Shown: in pieces, positions 45,496 to 58,170 of the stretch
Layout: each line of letters opens with the position of its first letter
How positions within the stretch are numbered: the stretch's first letter is position 1
Assembly: GCA_037074615.1 (NCBI GenBank)
Contig: CM073545.1
Coordinates: forward strand, 17,316,001 to 17,380,000
Direction of reading: 5' to 3'
Length of the DNA stretch: 64,000 nt
From: Leucaena leucocephala
Lineage: Eukaryota; Streptophyta; Magnoliopsida; Fabales; Fabaceae
Translations under genes and position numbers: made by a program
The notes under the pieces: model-generated
Told to the model about the DNA's origin: nothing
Database searches by the model: none
Seen by the model: the letters and a program-made list of their open reading frames with translations, nothing else

Positions 45496-47646
45496 CTCCT
45501 GTACTATATATCACACTGGTACTTTATTATAGGTTGGTACTATATCTATATGTGTATTCTGATCCTAAACTAGTTTTTGATCCCTCGAGATCAGCCCCCA
45601 GATGAAACTATATATATTGCCCCAGTCTGATCACATACATGAACAGCGTTATCCTATTGCGGCTTAAAACGTGTAAATGAATGACCCCACAGCTCCGATA
45701 AGCGAAAGTTGACAAGAAGGAATTTCTTGTAAACCTTTTCGCTTCGGTAATAATAACAACAACAATTTATTATCGGATTAATTAGGAAGTCATATTAATT
45801 AAGATGACACTGCTAGGAGGAGGAGGAGTGGGAAAAGTATAAAGGTTATGAATTTGATCCGAATATGAAGAGACTAATACCATCTACATCATCAATTCGT
45901 TTGAATAAGTATGATAACCTAATTTAATCCAAGTGCGGGTTGATTAACACAAAAGTAAAGTTGTTGCGAGCTCATTTGACAATGCAATGAAGCTGCTTTT
46001 ACATAATTTAATGGGAGATATAATTATATATGGTGAATTTTTTTAATAGAATATATGGTAAATTTTATTAGTAAAAAAATGGTTCGAAGTCCTTTTTTGA
46101 TTTTATTTTTATTATTTTCTTACTTAGGAACTGTAAAGTACCACGCGAAACTGGTGGAAGACGTCTCCGTCATGGATAATTGGCATCTTTGAGAAAGCAA
46201 ATGTCGCGGAATTCTGTGGTATTTGTGATTTGGTGTTATCGTCGGTTTTCTAGATATTGATGTAAAAAGAATTTCCATTAACCAGAACGGCAATCAATAT
46301 AATTTATTGGTTTTAAAATATAATTGCGCGCAGAATCAATGGAACTCACTTTTGATTTAAATATACATATCAAATGGGCAAGTTACACGCCAGCTCCGTG
46401 CATTTTCTACTATTTTTGGTGGCATCTTTTTGGATTTTGATTAGTAATTTAATTTTTAAAAAGCTTCAATATAAGTGCAAATATTTTTGAGTCCTTGTAT
46501 ATACGCGTTCTCTCAGTATCAGTTCAATTAGAATAAAAAATTAAATTGAGAGAAATATTTGAAGATGATGAGGCCTTTAAAAATCCAGAATAATTAAAGA
46601 ATAGATAAAATTCATCTAGATGTTAAAATTATTTATGTGATGGTTTGCAAGTACTGTTTCAGATGCTTTGATTCAGAAATAAGCAAGTGTGCGTGCCCGC
46701 GAACATAAAAAATAATAATTGAGAATTTGTGCTTGGCATCTTGCGATTTTCATCACGGCTAAGGGGGCTAACGTGGAATAATCATTTCCAATTAATATAT
46801 TATCCCACGACAATTGTAGGCTAAGCGTGATGAACTTCGATGACGCTTCCCCAATGCGACAAAAATAAGGTTAGCAACGTCGACGTCAGGGTGATGACGT
46901 CCTCAATTTCCTTATTTTTAATATTAATTTCTTATCATTTAAGCAGTTCTTCTTCAATTAAATAATATGACTCGTGCTGACTAATAAACCTCGCTAATAG
47001 CATTGATTCCTCAACTCAATCTCTATACTCCGTCTCCCTCGTGCTACATGTAACAGTTTACTTCAATTCGGCTATTTTCTTTCTTTTTTTAATAGAAAGG
47101 CTATATATGTACATTCTTTGTTTAATTTGGTCAAATTAAATTAAAATTTAGAATTATAATATATTTTTTATCTTTAATATAAAATTTATTTAACTAATCT
47201 AGATAAATTAATTAAATTAGTTATTTATAATGATTGTGTTAATTTTTTTAAAATATTATTTTAATCATGTATATTTAAACTACCTTTAATATGTGTAATC
47301 ATATAAGAATATTTAAAAAAATTATAATTTTAAAATATAAAATATATTATGGTCTTATATTTAATATTAAAATAAATTTATTATTTAATTTTTATAGTTA
47401 GAAATTGAGGGAGTAATTGGGAACACATGATTGCTAAAAAGACAGCCTAGGTGGCTTGATGATGAGACAGAAACGAAGTTGTCCAATTAATCATATGAAC
47501 GTAGACTTTTAATGAAGGATACTTCAGCGAAATGAAATATGTGAAAGAGTAAGTTAAAGCTTAAATGATTCACATGTGATAATTAATTCCGGTGGGCTAT
47601 GTAATCGGTTTGATGGTATCCGGTAATATTGAACTAGTCAGAGGCA
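45496..47646. other. Intergenic upstream of MYB 3
   Basis: No gene is seen. The region 47100-47416 is very AT-rich and ends GAGGGAGTAATT, like a Stowaway-type terminus, but I cannot find a clean matching left end. Confidence 0.5.
45609..45617 (-). promoter_or_regulatory. Candidate TATA box of MYB 3
   Basis: ATATATATA on the minus strand, about 115 bases upstream of the start codon. Confidence 0.45.
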
Positions 47647-47832
47647 ACTAACGGGAGTTGGTCCGAGTGGTAAGCGGCTCAGTATCGTTTAAGCGAGGTC
47701 TCGAGTTCGAGCCTTGGCGTACGTAAAAAATTTCCGTTGGGAGACTCACCCACCATAGCCAGGTGCGCGATGCGGGTCAGATCCGGATGTAATCGGGGCA
47801 AAACTCCGATGAATCGGGTGGACACCAAAAAA
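47647..47832 (+). mobile_element. Full-length tRNA-derived SINE (Au-like), copy 2
   Basis: The A box is TTGGTCCGAGTGG (about 47658-47669) and the B box GAGTTCGAGCC (47703-47713). The body is GGGAGACTCACCCACCATAGCC, and the element ends ACACC plus an A-run. The 15-bp duplication AACTAGTCAGAGGCA flanks it at 47632-47646 and 47833-47847. This is the best-preserved copy here. Confidence 0.94.
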
Positions 47833-49135
47833 AACTAGTCAGAGGCATTAATAGGGTCAACTCATACATTGATCATGGCGGCCGCCGCCTCTGCCGTGTA
47901 GCGATCAATTTTCTGAATGTAAAAAAACCTTTACCAAAATTTGTGAGGAAAGTCTTTCTCACAAAATTTCTGAATGTAATATTGTGAAAGAAATACACGG
48001 AACATTTTAGCAAGAAAATAGTTTCTCACAGAATCTTTTCCTACGAGAAAAAAATCCATGAAAAAACGCCATGGCCATATTTTCTAAGTTTTTGTCTGCA
48101 TGAATTATTATTCACAGACAAAACTCACTAAAAACTACAGTTAAAACTTTAAGATAGAAAATAATAGGGTCAAACCTACTCCAAGTCTCTATTTTTAATG
48201 AGCTTGGGTTTTCGATCCTTATATTTTCTTTTCATTATTTTTTGTTTTTATATTTTATATCATTTAAAATATTAATCTCTATAATTTTATAAATACTTAG
48301 ATATAAATTTAACAATATCAATATCGCTTTTGTGATGGTTAAACAAGTCGATGTAAACCTTAATTAGGACTGATATAACTTATATATAAGGACTAACACT
48401 AAGATTTGTTTAAAGTATAACAACCAAAATCAAAGCTACCCAAAATAATATTTATGATGAAATTGTAAAATTCAACCTGGACTAAAGAATTCTGTCCCAA
48501 TCGCTCGTACGGAACATATATTTGAATCATCGAGTTTGTTGGTGTTCTGTAATAAAACACCTTTCGATTCTCTCATATCTAGAGCAGGGTGACCATCAAA
48601 GTACTTCGTTGCTTTCATATGAAGAGTTGTTCTACTACATTTAAGATTATTCAAGAGATTGAAGGGCTGTAGCATTTAAACTTAAAGCTTCAATTCCTTC
48701 ATCCCGCATAGCAAGGTTCTACGGCCTGTTTCAATAAAGAAAGTAGTACATGACATAGGATACTGGGAAGCACTCATGCTTAAATGTTGCTAGATAACGA
48801 AACAGAGAACCATTGGCGAGGAAAATTCTCTACACAATTGATGTAAAAAGTCTTGCATGCGATAGTGTCATCTTCTTCGATTGTGTTTTGTTTGATATAA
48901 ATTAAAATGGGTATAAGAACGTTAATTCTGGTGACGAGAGTATTCTGTTAAATCTGTTAATAGAGATGATACCCAGGTTAGGTTGTTGAGTTGATGCATG
49001 CTAGCCACATGATACAATAGAAGAAGAAGACCCCAAGTTATTTTGCAGGTATGTGTTCTAAACCTTGATTTAAAACCCTTTTTTCTTGTAAATTGCTGTT
49101 CTTTTAGTTAAGGACGACAGACAATTTGGTATATA

Positions 49136-49693
49136 GGCCTGTTTGGTTTAAAGGAAAACTATGATTTTATAAGCCTTTTAGGCAAAACTTCGGTTTGAAA
49201 TTTTTTTAAAATAAACAGCTATATTTGTCCATAAGTGCTTTTGGATAAAATCATAGTTTTGAATAAGTTACTGAAACTAGTTTTTAAAATAGTAAAAGAG
49301 CTTATGGACTATCTAATTACTATATTATCCCTATTTTTTCTTATACCCTCTCTCCTCTCTCATCTCTCTTTTCTACCCTTTCTCCTCTCTCTTCTCTTAT
49401 CTCTTTTCTCTACTCTCTTTCCTATCCCATCTCTCTTCTCTACTCTCTCTCCTCTCTCTTCTCTCCCCTATCTCCTCTCTCCTCTCTCTTCTCTTTTTTC
49501 TATCATCTTTCCTCTCTCTTACTTTTAATCAAATCATATCATTTTTAGTAATTTACCAATATAAAAAGTTATTGTAAAAATAACTATCCAAACATTTATT
49601 TATTCAGAACTACTTTTTTCCATAAGCTCTTATCTAAAAATCATTTTTCCATAAGCTATCCAAAAACCCGTTTTTAAAATCTTATCCAAACAC
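49136..49693 (+). repeat. Non-autonomous repeat, copy 2
   Basis: This is the inverted counterpart of 6888-7420: it starts GGCCTGTTTGGTTTAAAGG, has a CTCT-rich core (49345-49520), and ends CTTATCCAAACAC. It is absent from the corresponding part of duplication unit B, so it inserted after the duplication or was lost there. Confidence 0.65.
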
Positions 49694-50538
49694 ACACATA
49701 TTTTAGAATTTGGATACAAATTTTGAATTTGACTTACTGTGTAGCATGTGATCTCTTGTCAATCAGCCACAAATATAATTCAGGCAAAAAATAAAAATCT
49801 CAGCCATATATACAAAAAATATTTTGAATATATATAAACATGAATACCAATAATCATCTGCCACAAGCTTAAATAAGTTAATAAACGTCAAACCCTAAAT
49901 ATGGAAATCATCAAAGAGGCAGGTCAAAGTTTTGGTAGGTCGGTTATCAACATCAATATAGTCCCATCAATGATTGAGTATAGATAGAAACAAGTTCGAT
50001 AAGTCCAAAAATAGAGTAAGCAATAGCCGAATTATTGGAAACTAAATGAATCGATTAGTGTCTTTTTGTATTAATCGTCATAATATTGAGAGCTTGGAAC
50101 ACAATCAGGAAATGAAGCCCCACTTCCATGTTCCAATTTGTTTCAGAAAACCAATAATTGATTACTGCAAATTAAAGCTCTCTTAAGTTATTTGTAGGAT
50201 AACTTTCGGACAATTTATGAGTGAATAATTAACTAGTTAATTATCCTGCAATAACTTTCGTTAGGAACAAAATTACCAGTGATGAGAGGACACTTTGATC
50301 CTTCTTCCAGAAAGAGCAAGTTCATTATATTAGCTTTAATTTATTATTGGATATACAATTCATTATCAATATCATTCTACACAGTAGAACATTTTACATC
50401 ACGGAATTCAGTATATACAAATCAAATCATCTTGAAAAGGATGAAAAAATGTCTTACACACAACAGTACATGAATATGGAAACTACGCACCCATACGTAA
50501 GATTTGGTAGGTTTATTCGTTCACCATAAAATGCCTTC

Positions 50539-52894
50539 TCAAAATAAGCCAATCTTTTCATCGTACAAACCATTGTGTCCCCATAGATCAGCATCGTATT
50601 CATATTCAGGGGACAAGGGTAACAGTGCTTCATTAGGGACGAGGTTGGAAAAATCAACCATGTACGGTTCTGTCCAAAAATCTTCACTCATAGACTTAAC
50701 GAACGCATCCGACATAGCCAAGTCATTACCGCTGAAAACATCAGTATCTGTGGAAGGCACTTGAGAATTGGGACTGGCCTGCTACTGAATCACATTGTGA
50801 AGAAGAAGGAGCAGTGGTTGTACTGATAGTGATGACTGATGAGTCGATGATTATCTCTTCTTGCCTTGATTCAAATGGAATTTGATCCTTTTCTTCTTCA
50901 CGCGCAACTGAATTTTCTTGAACCCTCTTCTTGAGAATGTTGTGCCAGTGGTTTTTTATTTCGTTATCGGTTCTTCCCGGTAAACCAGTAGCAATCTTGG
51001 ACCACCTACGACAATTCGAAAACAACATAAACGACAACACGTGTCTTCAGCCCATTTGCTGACAACAGCAAGTTAAGATTATACTTAGCGCAGCACTAGA
51101 TCAATTCTTTTTTTTTTCCAACTCATTTTGAGATCAAAAAATGGCGTACGTCCTTGAGATTTTCTGCTTCGAAAACGTTAAAAAAGGTTCTGTTGAGAAT
51201 GACCCTATAACCTTTTCAACAGTAATGAGTAGTGACATTTCAAAGTGTGACTGTCATAACATATGTTCAAATCCATGACAAGGAATTGAGTTTTTGACTC
51301 CTTCCTACAAGAAAAATGAAATATGAAATTTTGTGGTAAAATAATTTGCGACCAAGAAAATTGTGGCAAACTAATCCACAGTGTTGTCACAAATTTTGTC
51401 CCGATCCATCCCAAATTTTTTGGTTTTTAGTAGTGCCCGTCCTATTATCATGTTGTCATTGGTTGTCTATTTTGACTAAGAATTACACTTAATAGACTTG
51501 ACAAATGTCTATTAATTAATTTAGTGTTCATCTTGAGGAATTATTTACACAGAAAACTTAAGTTATTATCAATCCCAAGGGGGCCAAGACAGGGGGCCAA
51601 GACAAGGTGTCAAAGATCTAGAAAAAGTTTCTAAAGTGCTATTTAAAGTCTATAATCACAATTTGGTATAACTATGTCGATAATCCCATTATACAAATCT
51701 ACACACGTTACAAAGTTAGTGAAAAGCAAGGTGTTTATCTCATAGGCATGATGAAATCCATGTAGATTAAAATAGATATCAAGGTTTTTTAGAATTGTCT
51801 AAATGTTAACTCTCTAGATTTCTTAAATTCTATATATGGCTAGAGGTGGTTTTTGTTATAACAGTCAATGTAAATACTCACACACACTACTATGTTGATG
51901 CCTAGATTTGAACCCAATACTTCTGCAATGCAAGGCAAAGACCCTTGTCACTAAGGCAGTCGGTCATCAACAAAATAGTTGAGTTTATTCTCAAGAGATA
52001 TAATATATATTAAATAAAAATAAAATTAAAAAGTTGTTAAATTTTAAGCAGAGTTAATGAAATTTAAAATTTTTTGTGTGAAATATGCTAAAAGTAAGTT
52101 AGTTTATAAATAAGATATATGTCTATATATATTTAGTTATGGCTACAGTCAGGATTAGAATCCCAACTCTTGAATTAATCATGAGACACTTTCATTAAAT
52201 TAGTCATTGGAATGAATAATGAAGTATTCTCGCGGCTCATGTAATTGTGTAGCGTTGCTTTTACTTCGAACTAGGAAAGTGTAGTGTGGGTCAAATACTC
52301 AAATCTTGCTTAAGTCAAATAAATGTTGGAAAGGCTTTGATTTGATCTTTTACTCCATCCGTTAATTATTTTTTTTCCCTAGATCACCCCTATTTAATTA
52401 AAGGGTATGCATTTTAGAGAAATTGTTGACACATTATAAATAAGTAACTTATTTCCTTAAATTTTGTGAATTAATTAAGTAAAACAACTCCTATAGCTAG
52501 GATCCGATTGGAGTACCTGTTACCAGTTTCTGGTGAAGTCTGATGATAGTGTCGTCTTATTGTGGAGTGTAATTCCCTCTTTTGACGTTTGGTCTTAGAT
52601 AGTTCATCCACCGAAGCCTGCAACTCTTTCCACACCTTGCCAATCCTGAAAACCTAGTATGCATTGTTAAAATGGTTGAAGCAACCACTCCAACATGGAC
52701 AAATCAATATCGAAATTTCAACTAACCGATCCCAGGAGCAGCAAATGAATTTCAAATAATTAATTACCAGCAAACTGGGGGAGTAGTCGCCAATTCCAAC
52801 AGCCATACCTCGTAACATAGGCAACCAACTTCATGTCTTCTTCTGCCGTCCATGTTCCTTTCCTGAGGCCGTTGTAGCATGGGGTTCTCACCAT
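50539..52894 (-). pseudogene. R2R3-MYB pseudogene, array member 4
   Basis: Exon 1 (52768-52894) is open and reads MVRTPCYNGLRKGTWTAEED to LLPQFAG. Exon 2 (52517-52645) is 129 bp instead of 130. It has a TAA right after NYTPQ, where the sister copy has Gln, and one base is missing near its 3' end where the sister reads CTGGGTAAT. Exon 3 (51005 downward) opens with WSKIATGLPGRTDNEIKNHWHNILKKR and runs open to 50741. There an 11-base deletion relative to the sister shifts the frame to a TGA. The rest of the tail (PSTDTDVF...EDFWTEPY...) continues in another frame to 50539. The large intron 2 (about 1.5 kb) holds a CACTA-like fragment. Three independent lesions make it non-functional. Confidence 0.93.
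51302..51437. mobile_element. CACTA-like fragment in intron 2 of MYB pseudogene 4
   Basis: The left end reads CCTACAAGAAAAATG (compare the common CACTACAAGAAA terminus) and the right end TTTTTAGTAGTG, its inverted counterpart. It is an internally deleted version of the element at 57033-57330 in the paralogous intron. Confidence 0.6.
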
Positions 52895-52990
52895 CTCTCT
52901 CTCTCTCCTGTAGAAGCTTAGCTATGATTGCTTTGCGTATGTGCCAAGTGCATGTGGGTCTTTTTAAAAGTGAGTAGTAATAACAATGCT

Positions 52991-53989
52991 ATAAACATAT
53001 TTTTCTCCAAACTATTTTAACAAATTCATAAATATATTTTAAAAAGATCATATATATTATAATTAAATAATTTATTTAATTTTATTAATCTATCTAAATT
53101 AAATAAATAATTTATATTTTAAAGATTAGAGGAGTAACTTTTTAAACTTAATATTTATACTAGAGGAGTAACTTTTTAAACTTAATATTTATTAAGTACA
53201 ACATGCGATCCAGTAAATAATATTTAGGCCCTCTCCTTATCGACTAACAAAAGTTAGCTGGTTAGCTTCCTTTTGGGTTTCATGGACAACAAGACGTGTC
53301 AGTGTCATACGCACTAGGACCACAACTATATACATCAAATACAATTAATACACCCTAGATGTAATTGATATGTGGATTATCTACGTGTCGACCAGTAACT
53401 GATGGATATCGAAAAGATTCCTTCATCAATTATGTCCTATTATCAAGGCTTCTTATCAATTTTGAATTAATTTTATTCTGAGAGAATAACAATTAGGTTT
53501 CAAAATAGCAAATTAATTAATCACAGTTAGATTCATGACAAATTTTCTTAAAAAAACAAGTTACAAATATCAATTCAAACAACCCTAAACTCCGAGGCAT
53601 TAATTGTAAACAAGGTATTTAAATTCCATGTATAACTGAGATTTCTATTTACAATTGCTTGAATTGATATTTGCAATTTATTTTTTAGAAAATTTTTAGG
53701 ACCTAGCTATTATTAATTATTAATTCTATGGGAATTAATTGTTATTCTTCCTTGCATTTAATAAGCTTCAACATAGTAATGTGGAGCCATTCAATCCAGC
53801 CACTAGCACTATAGGTTCCTCTAGCCTCTCTATTATGAATATAAGTTTAGAGAAAGTTCAATATAAAAAACTCAAATTCAAAGGGAAACCAATCTCAATA
53901 AACTGGCTTATTGGGAGAGAGACCCTCTTAAAGTCATAAGCTCCGAATCTGAGGTGTGAAAAATCAAAGTACTGAATAAGATTTCATAC
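52991..53989. other. Intergenic between the duplication units
   Basis: No gene. A short repeat at 53147-53190 (GAGGAGTAACTTTTTAAACTT, twice) is the only structure seen. Where exon 3 of the MYB 3 relic would be expected there is unrelated AT-rich DNA. Confidence 0.5.
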
Positions 53990-54315
53990 TTATTTCCATA
54001 TTATTCGTGTAGTGTGAGGACGATTTCCTCCTCTTGTGGAGTATAGTTCCACGTTTCAGACTTGGTCGCAGGTAGCTCATCCATCGAAGCCTGCAGCTCT
54101 TTCCACATCTGGCTAAGCCTGTAATTACACCCAATATGTGTGTATACACACGTTATATTTAGAATGAAATAAGATCAAAGGTGATGAAGTACCTGCTTAG
54201 GGAGATGGCGCCAATTAGGACGGCCATGGGTCTGAATATAAGATATAAGCTTCTAGTCTTCTCCTTCACTCCATGCACCTTTCTTAACTCCATTTACGTT
54301 GAAAGGACCTCTCAC
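53990..54315 (-). pseudogene. Two-exon relic of MYB 3
   Basis: Exon 1 (54193-54315) and exon 2 (53990-54118) are close copies of MYB 3 exons 1 and 2. The ATG is lost (the sequence enters as VRGPF). Exon 1 has a TAG where MYB 3 has the Gln of EEDQKL. Exon 2 has a single-base deletion after KRG that shifts the frame. No exon 3 follows downstream. The flanking intron sequence also resembles MYB 3 introns (TTATATTTAGAATGAAATAAGATC). Confidence 0.92.
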
Positions 54316-57032
54316 TACCAGTAATAAACACAAGTCCTTAGAAGAACCATACTTTAAAAGTTAAGTGTTGGAGTTGGAAAACACAATTTTATAAAGCCTC
54401 TTTTTCAATGTCACCTTTTTAATGTATGACTGGCATCCTACATGTCAGAATCTTATGTAGGTAACCTTTTTTAGTTGGTTGACTTTCAATAAAAGTATCA
54501 TTATAATGAGAATAAGTCATTGAGAGAAACATACTTTAAAAGTTAATTGTTGAAATTAAAGAATCCAAAGCCAAGGCTGCCCCTTCAAGATTACGCTCCC
54601 AATATGGGACTAGAGAGTCGTGACACAATCTCGTGTATTATATATGCTTAATGATTCCTTCTGATTTAGAGATGATAATGCTGAGGAAACTGTGGAGACA
54701 GTCACTTTTTGCTGCACTAAAACAATTTTCTCACGTGTGAAAAAACCTTACCGAAATATGTGAGAAAAAGGCTTTCTCACAAAATTTCTGGAATGTACTT
54801 TTGTGAAGGAAATACTACCAAAAAGTTAAGCAAGAAAAAAGTTTCTCACACAATTTTTTTTATGTGAGAAAAAATTCCTTGAAAAGAAGCCATGCTAAAA
54901 TTTTCTAAACTCTTTTTTATAGGTTTTAGTTTGTCTGCATGAATTATTGTACACAGGAAAAATTCACCAAAAAAACTAAAGTTACAACTTTTTGTAACAT
55001 AGAGAATATTTTTCTGGTCGTTAATATGAGATCTAGTTTATAGTATAAATTATATTATAAACTATATCTTATATTTAAAAGCGAGGAATAATATCTACCA
55101 AAATTGTAAACTTCAACCTGGACTGAAGAATTTGTTCCAATCACTCGTACAGACATATATTCGAATAATTGAGTTTGTTGGTTCTGTAATAAAACACCTT
55201 CGATTCTCTCATATATATATAGGGTGATCATCAAAGTACTTTGGATGCTTGTCATAAGTTCCATATCGAAAAGATTACTTTAAAGTAAGAGTCTTATAAG
55301 ATCTTGAACTTTTTAACTTTAACAGCTTTTAGGATGTAGTTTTTCTACTCGTTACAATGCTTTCGTACTGAGGAGTTGTTATGATACATTTAAAATCAAG
55401 AGATTGAAGGTCTTTTGCATTTAAACTCAAAATTTTAATTCCTTCATCCACATGGAGCAAGTTTCTCCATCCTCCTTCAAGAAAGAAAACAGTACATGAG
55501 ATAATTAAGATATCGGTAGAAAAAACAAGAGATCACATGCTACAGTAAGTAAAATTCAAATTAAAAAAGTCCAAAATCTAGAATACCAATTAATTGTTAT
55601 TGCTAATCAAGATGTTTGTTGCAGGACTACCGCCAAAAGCTATAATTCAGCAAGCAATTAAGAATAACTAATTTTCAGCTATATATGGTTATCTTAATCC
55701 TTAACTAAAACAACAACAATAACAATTTAGGAGGAAAAGAGTTGTGAATCAAGGTTTAATACAGACCTGCAAAATAACTCAGGGTCTTCCTCTTATATAT
55801 TTTGTATCATGTGCCTGGCATGCATCAAATTATAAGCATCCTAACTTGGGTATCACCTTTGCTAACAGATTTAACAGATTACTCTGGTCACCAGAATTAA
55901 CAGTCTTATATCCATTTATTATATTAAGCAAAACATACGTGATTAACTGAAGAAGACGACACTATTGCAAGTAGAAATATGTGGAGTGTCTTTAACTATA
56001 ATACATAGTACTCTCCAAACTAGCTAGCTTCTCTTACGCGTTAAAATTTACAAAAATAAATGTTACACACAAAAGTACATGAATATGGAAGTTGAATACG
56101 TAGGTAGGTTTTTCCGTTCAAAATAAGGCAATATATTCGTCTTACAAACCATTGTGTCCCCAAAGATGTGCAACGTATTCATATTCAGGGGACAAGGGTA
56201 ACAATGTTTCATTAGGGACGACGTAGGAAACGTCGACCACGAACGGCTCTGTCCAAAAATTTTCAATCATAGTCTCAACTAACGCATCCGGTGCCATAGC
56301 CAACTTATGATGAAAATCTTTCCCAACCAATTTTTCTTCATTACTGATGAAAGCATCAGTATCTGTGGAAGGCACTTGGAAGGTACTTGAGATTTGGGAC
56401 TCGCCTGCTACTGAAGAATCACATTGTGAGAAGAAGGAGCATCGGTTGTACTGATAGTGACTGATGAGTCGCTGATCTCTTGTCTGGATATTTCGAATGG
56501 AATTTGATCCTTTTCTTCTTCATGCGCAACTCAGTTTTCTTGAACCCTCTTCTTCAGATTGGTGTGCCAGTGTTTTTTTATTTCGTTATCAGTTACTTCC
56601 CGGTAAACAATTAGCAATCTTTGACCACCTACGTACAATTCGAAAAGAACATAAACAACAAGACGTGTACGTCTTCGGCCCATTTGTTGACCACAACAGC
56701 AAGTTAAGATTATACTTAGCACTAGATTAATATGGTTACCCGGTTGGTTTATTTGTTTAATGGCAGAGAGAATCATCTATCCATCTGGCAAAATATTTGT
56801 CAAGCTCCTTAATGTTTTAGACCATTTTGACATAAAAAATCGCATCTTTGTGATTTTCTGCTTTGTAAACGTTAAAAATGGACCTCCGGCACCAGAAATG
56901 GTTAGGTCTTGTTGAGAATGACCTTATAGCATTTTCAGTAGTAATGAGTAGTGTTATTTCAAAGTGTGACTGTCATGAAGGATATTATGAAATAGAATCT
57001 ATGACAAAGGAATTGAGTTTTTGATTCCTAGC

Positions 57033-57330
57033 TAGCTACAAGAAAATAGGAAATTTGCTATGGATCTTTGACGGAAATTTGAGACAAAAATCTACCGTAA
57101 ATCCTTACAAAAAAATTTCTTCTGACAGATCTACAACAAAAAAATTTGCGACCATGAAAATTGTGACAAACCAAACCATATTATATTTGTCAGATGGTCA
57201 CAAATATATTTTTTTTCTAAATATATATATCATTCTATTGTAGAGAATACTATAGCAAATTTATCACAAATGGCCAAGGGGTCTCAAATTCCATCGTAAA
57301 TTCATCCCAAATTCCCTGTTTTTAGTAGTG
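57033..57330. mobile_element. CACTA-like non-autonomous element in intron 2 of MYB pseudogene 5
   Basis: It starts near GCTACAAGAAAATAGG and ends TTTTTAGTAGTG. It is about 300 bp long without coding capacity, with internal GACAAA/TGTGACAAAC motifs. It sits at the same intron position as 51302-51437, so it predates the segmental duplication. Confidence 0.62.
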
Positions 57331-57632
57331 CATATTCCATTATAGGATTCTTAGTGGTTGTCTATTTTGACTAAGAATTACACTTATTATATAGATGTTT
57401 CAGTGTTCATGTTAAGGAAGATGCATGTGCACAGAAAACTGAAGGGATTATCGATCTCAAGGGCCAAGACGTGGTGTTAAAGGATTTAAAAATGTTGTAA
57501 GTGCTATTTAAAGTCTATAGTAATCACAATTTGGTGCTAATTATATGTTGATGAGAGAACGTTGCAAATCTACACAGACCACTAAGTTAGTGAAAGCAAG
57601 GTCATCTCTTTATCTCATAGGGATGATGAGAT

Positions 57633-58170
57633 AGTATTAGAATATAGAAGTTCTATATTGAATAATTAAGAAAAAGATTGAAGGTATATAATATCAAGGG
57701 AAGCCCTATCAAATTGATTTAAGTCATTTTGATAAAAATATAACCCCAATATATATTTTTAATCGCAAAGTTTAATGTAGAATTAGAACCATTCGATCTG
57801 GGACATCAAGCAAAAATAAAAAAAAAAGTAAAGATTGTGGACCAAAGGCTTTTGAGATTTGAAAAAAAAATAGTATAGGATAAGTCCAGGTAAAGAAAAA
57901 AAAAATAAAGATTATAGATATGAGGCCTCTAAAACTAAAAAAAAAAGTATAAGCCCATGAGAAAAAGAAAAAAAATTATAGGGAGATTATTAGAATATAG
58001 GAGTTCTATATTTAATAATTAAGAAAAATATTGAAAGTATACAATGTCAAGAAAGTCTTATCCAATAAGGTATATAATATTAAGGGAAGCATTATCAAAT
58101 TTACTTAAGTTATTTTGATAAAAAATCAACCCCAATATATATAATTATAATCTTAAAGTTTAACAATGAG
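57633..58170. repeat. Direct repeat pair within unit B
   Basis: Segments 57633-57776 and 57989-58170 match (TATTAGAATATA(G)GAGTTCTATA..., AAGGGAAGC, ACCCCAATATATA) with a purine-rich spacer of about 210 bp. Copies about 356 bp apart could be a tandem duplication or the ends of a very small LTR-type element. No primer site is recognised. Confidence 0.6.

Larger units (their letters stand above)
47920..52990. repeat. Segmental duplication, unit A (with MYB pseudogene 4)
   Basis: This is similar along most of its length to 54700-59040. Matching anchors in the same order include TTTCTCACAAAATTTCTG, TTCAACCTGGACT, TCTGTAATAAAACACCTT, TACATGAATATGGAA, the three MYB exons and the intron block TTTAAAGTCTATA. 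Unit A carries an extra repeat (49136-49693), and its segment 48857-49760 is inverted relative to unit B. Confidence 0.85.
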
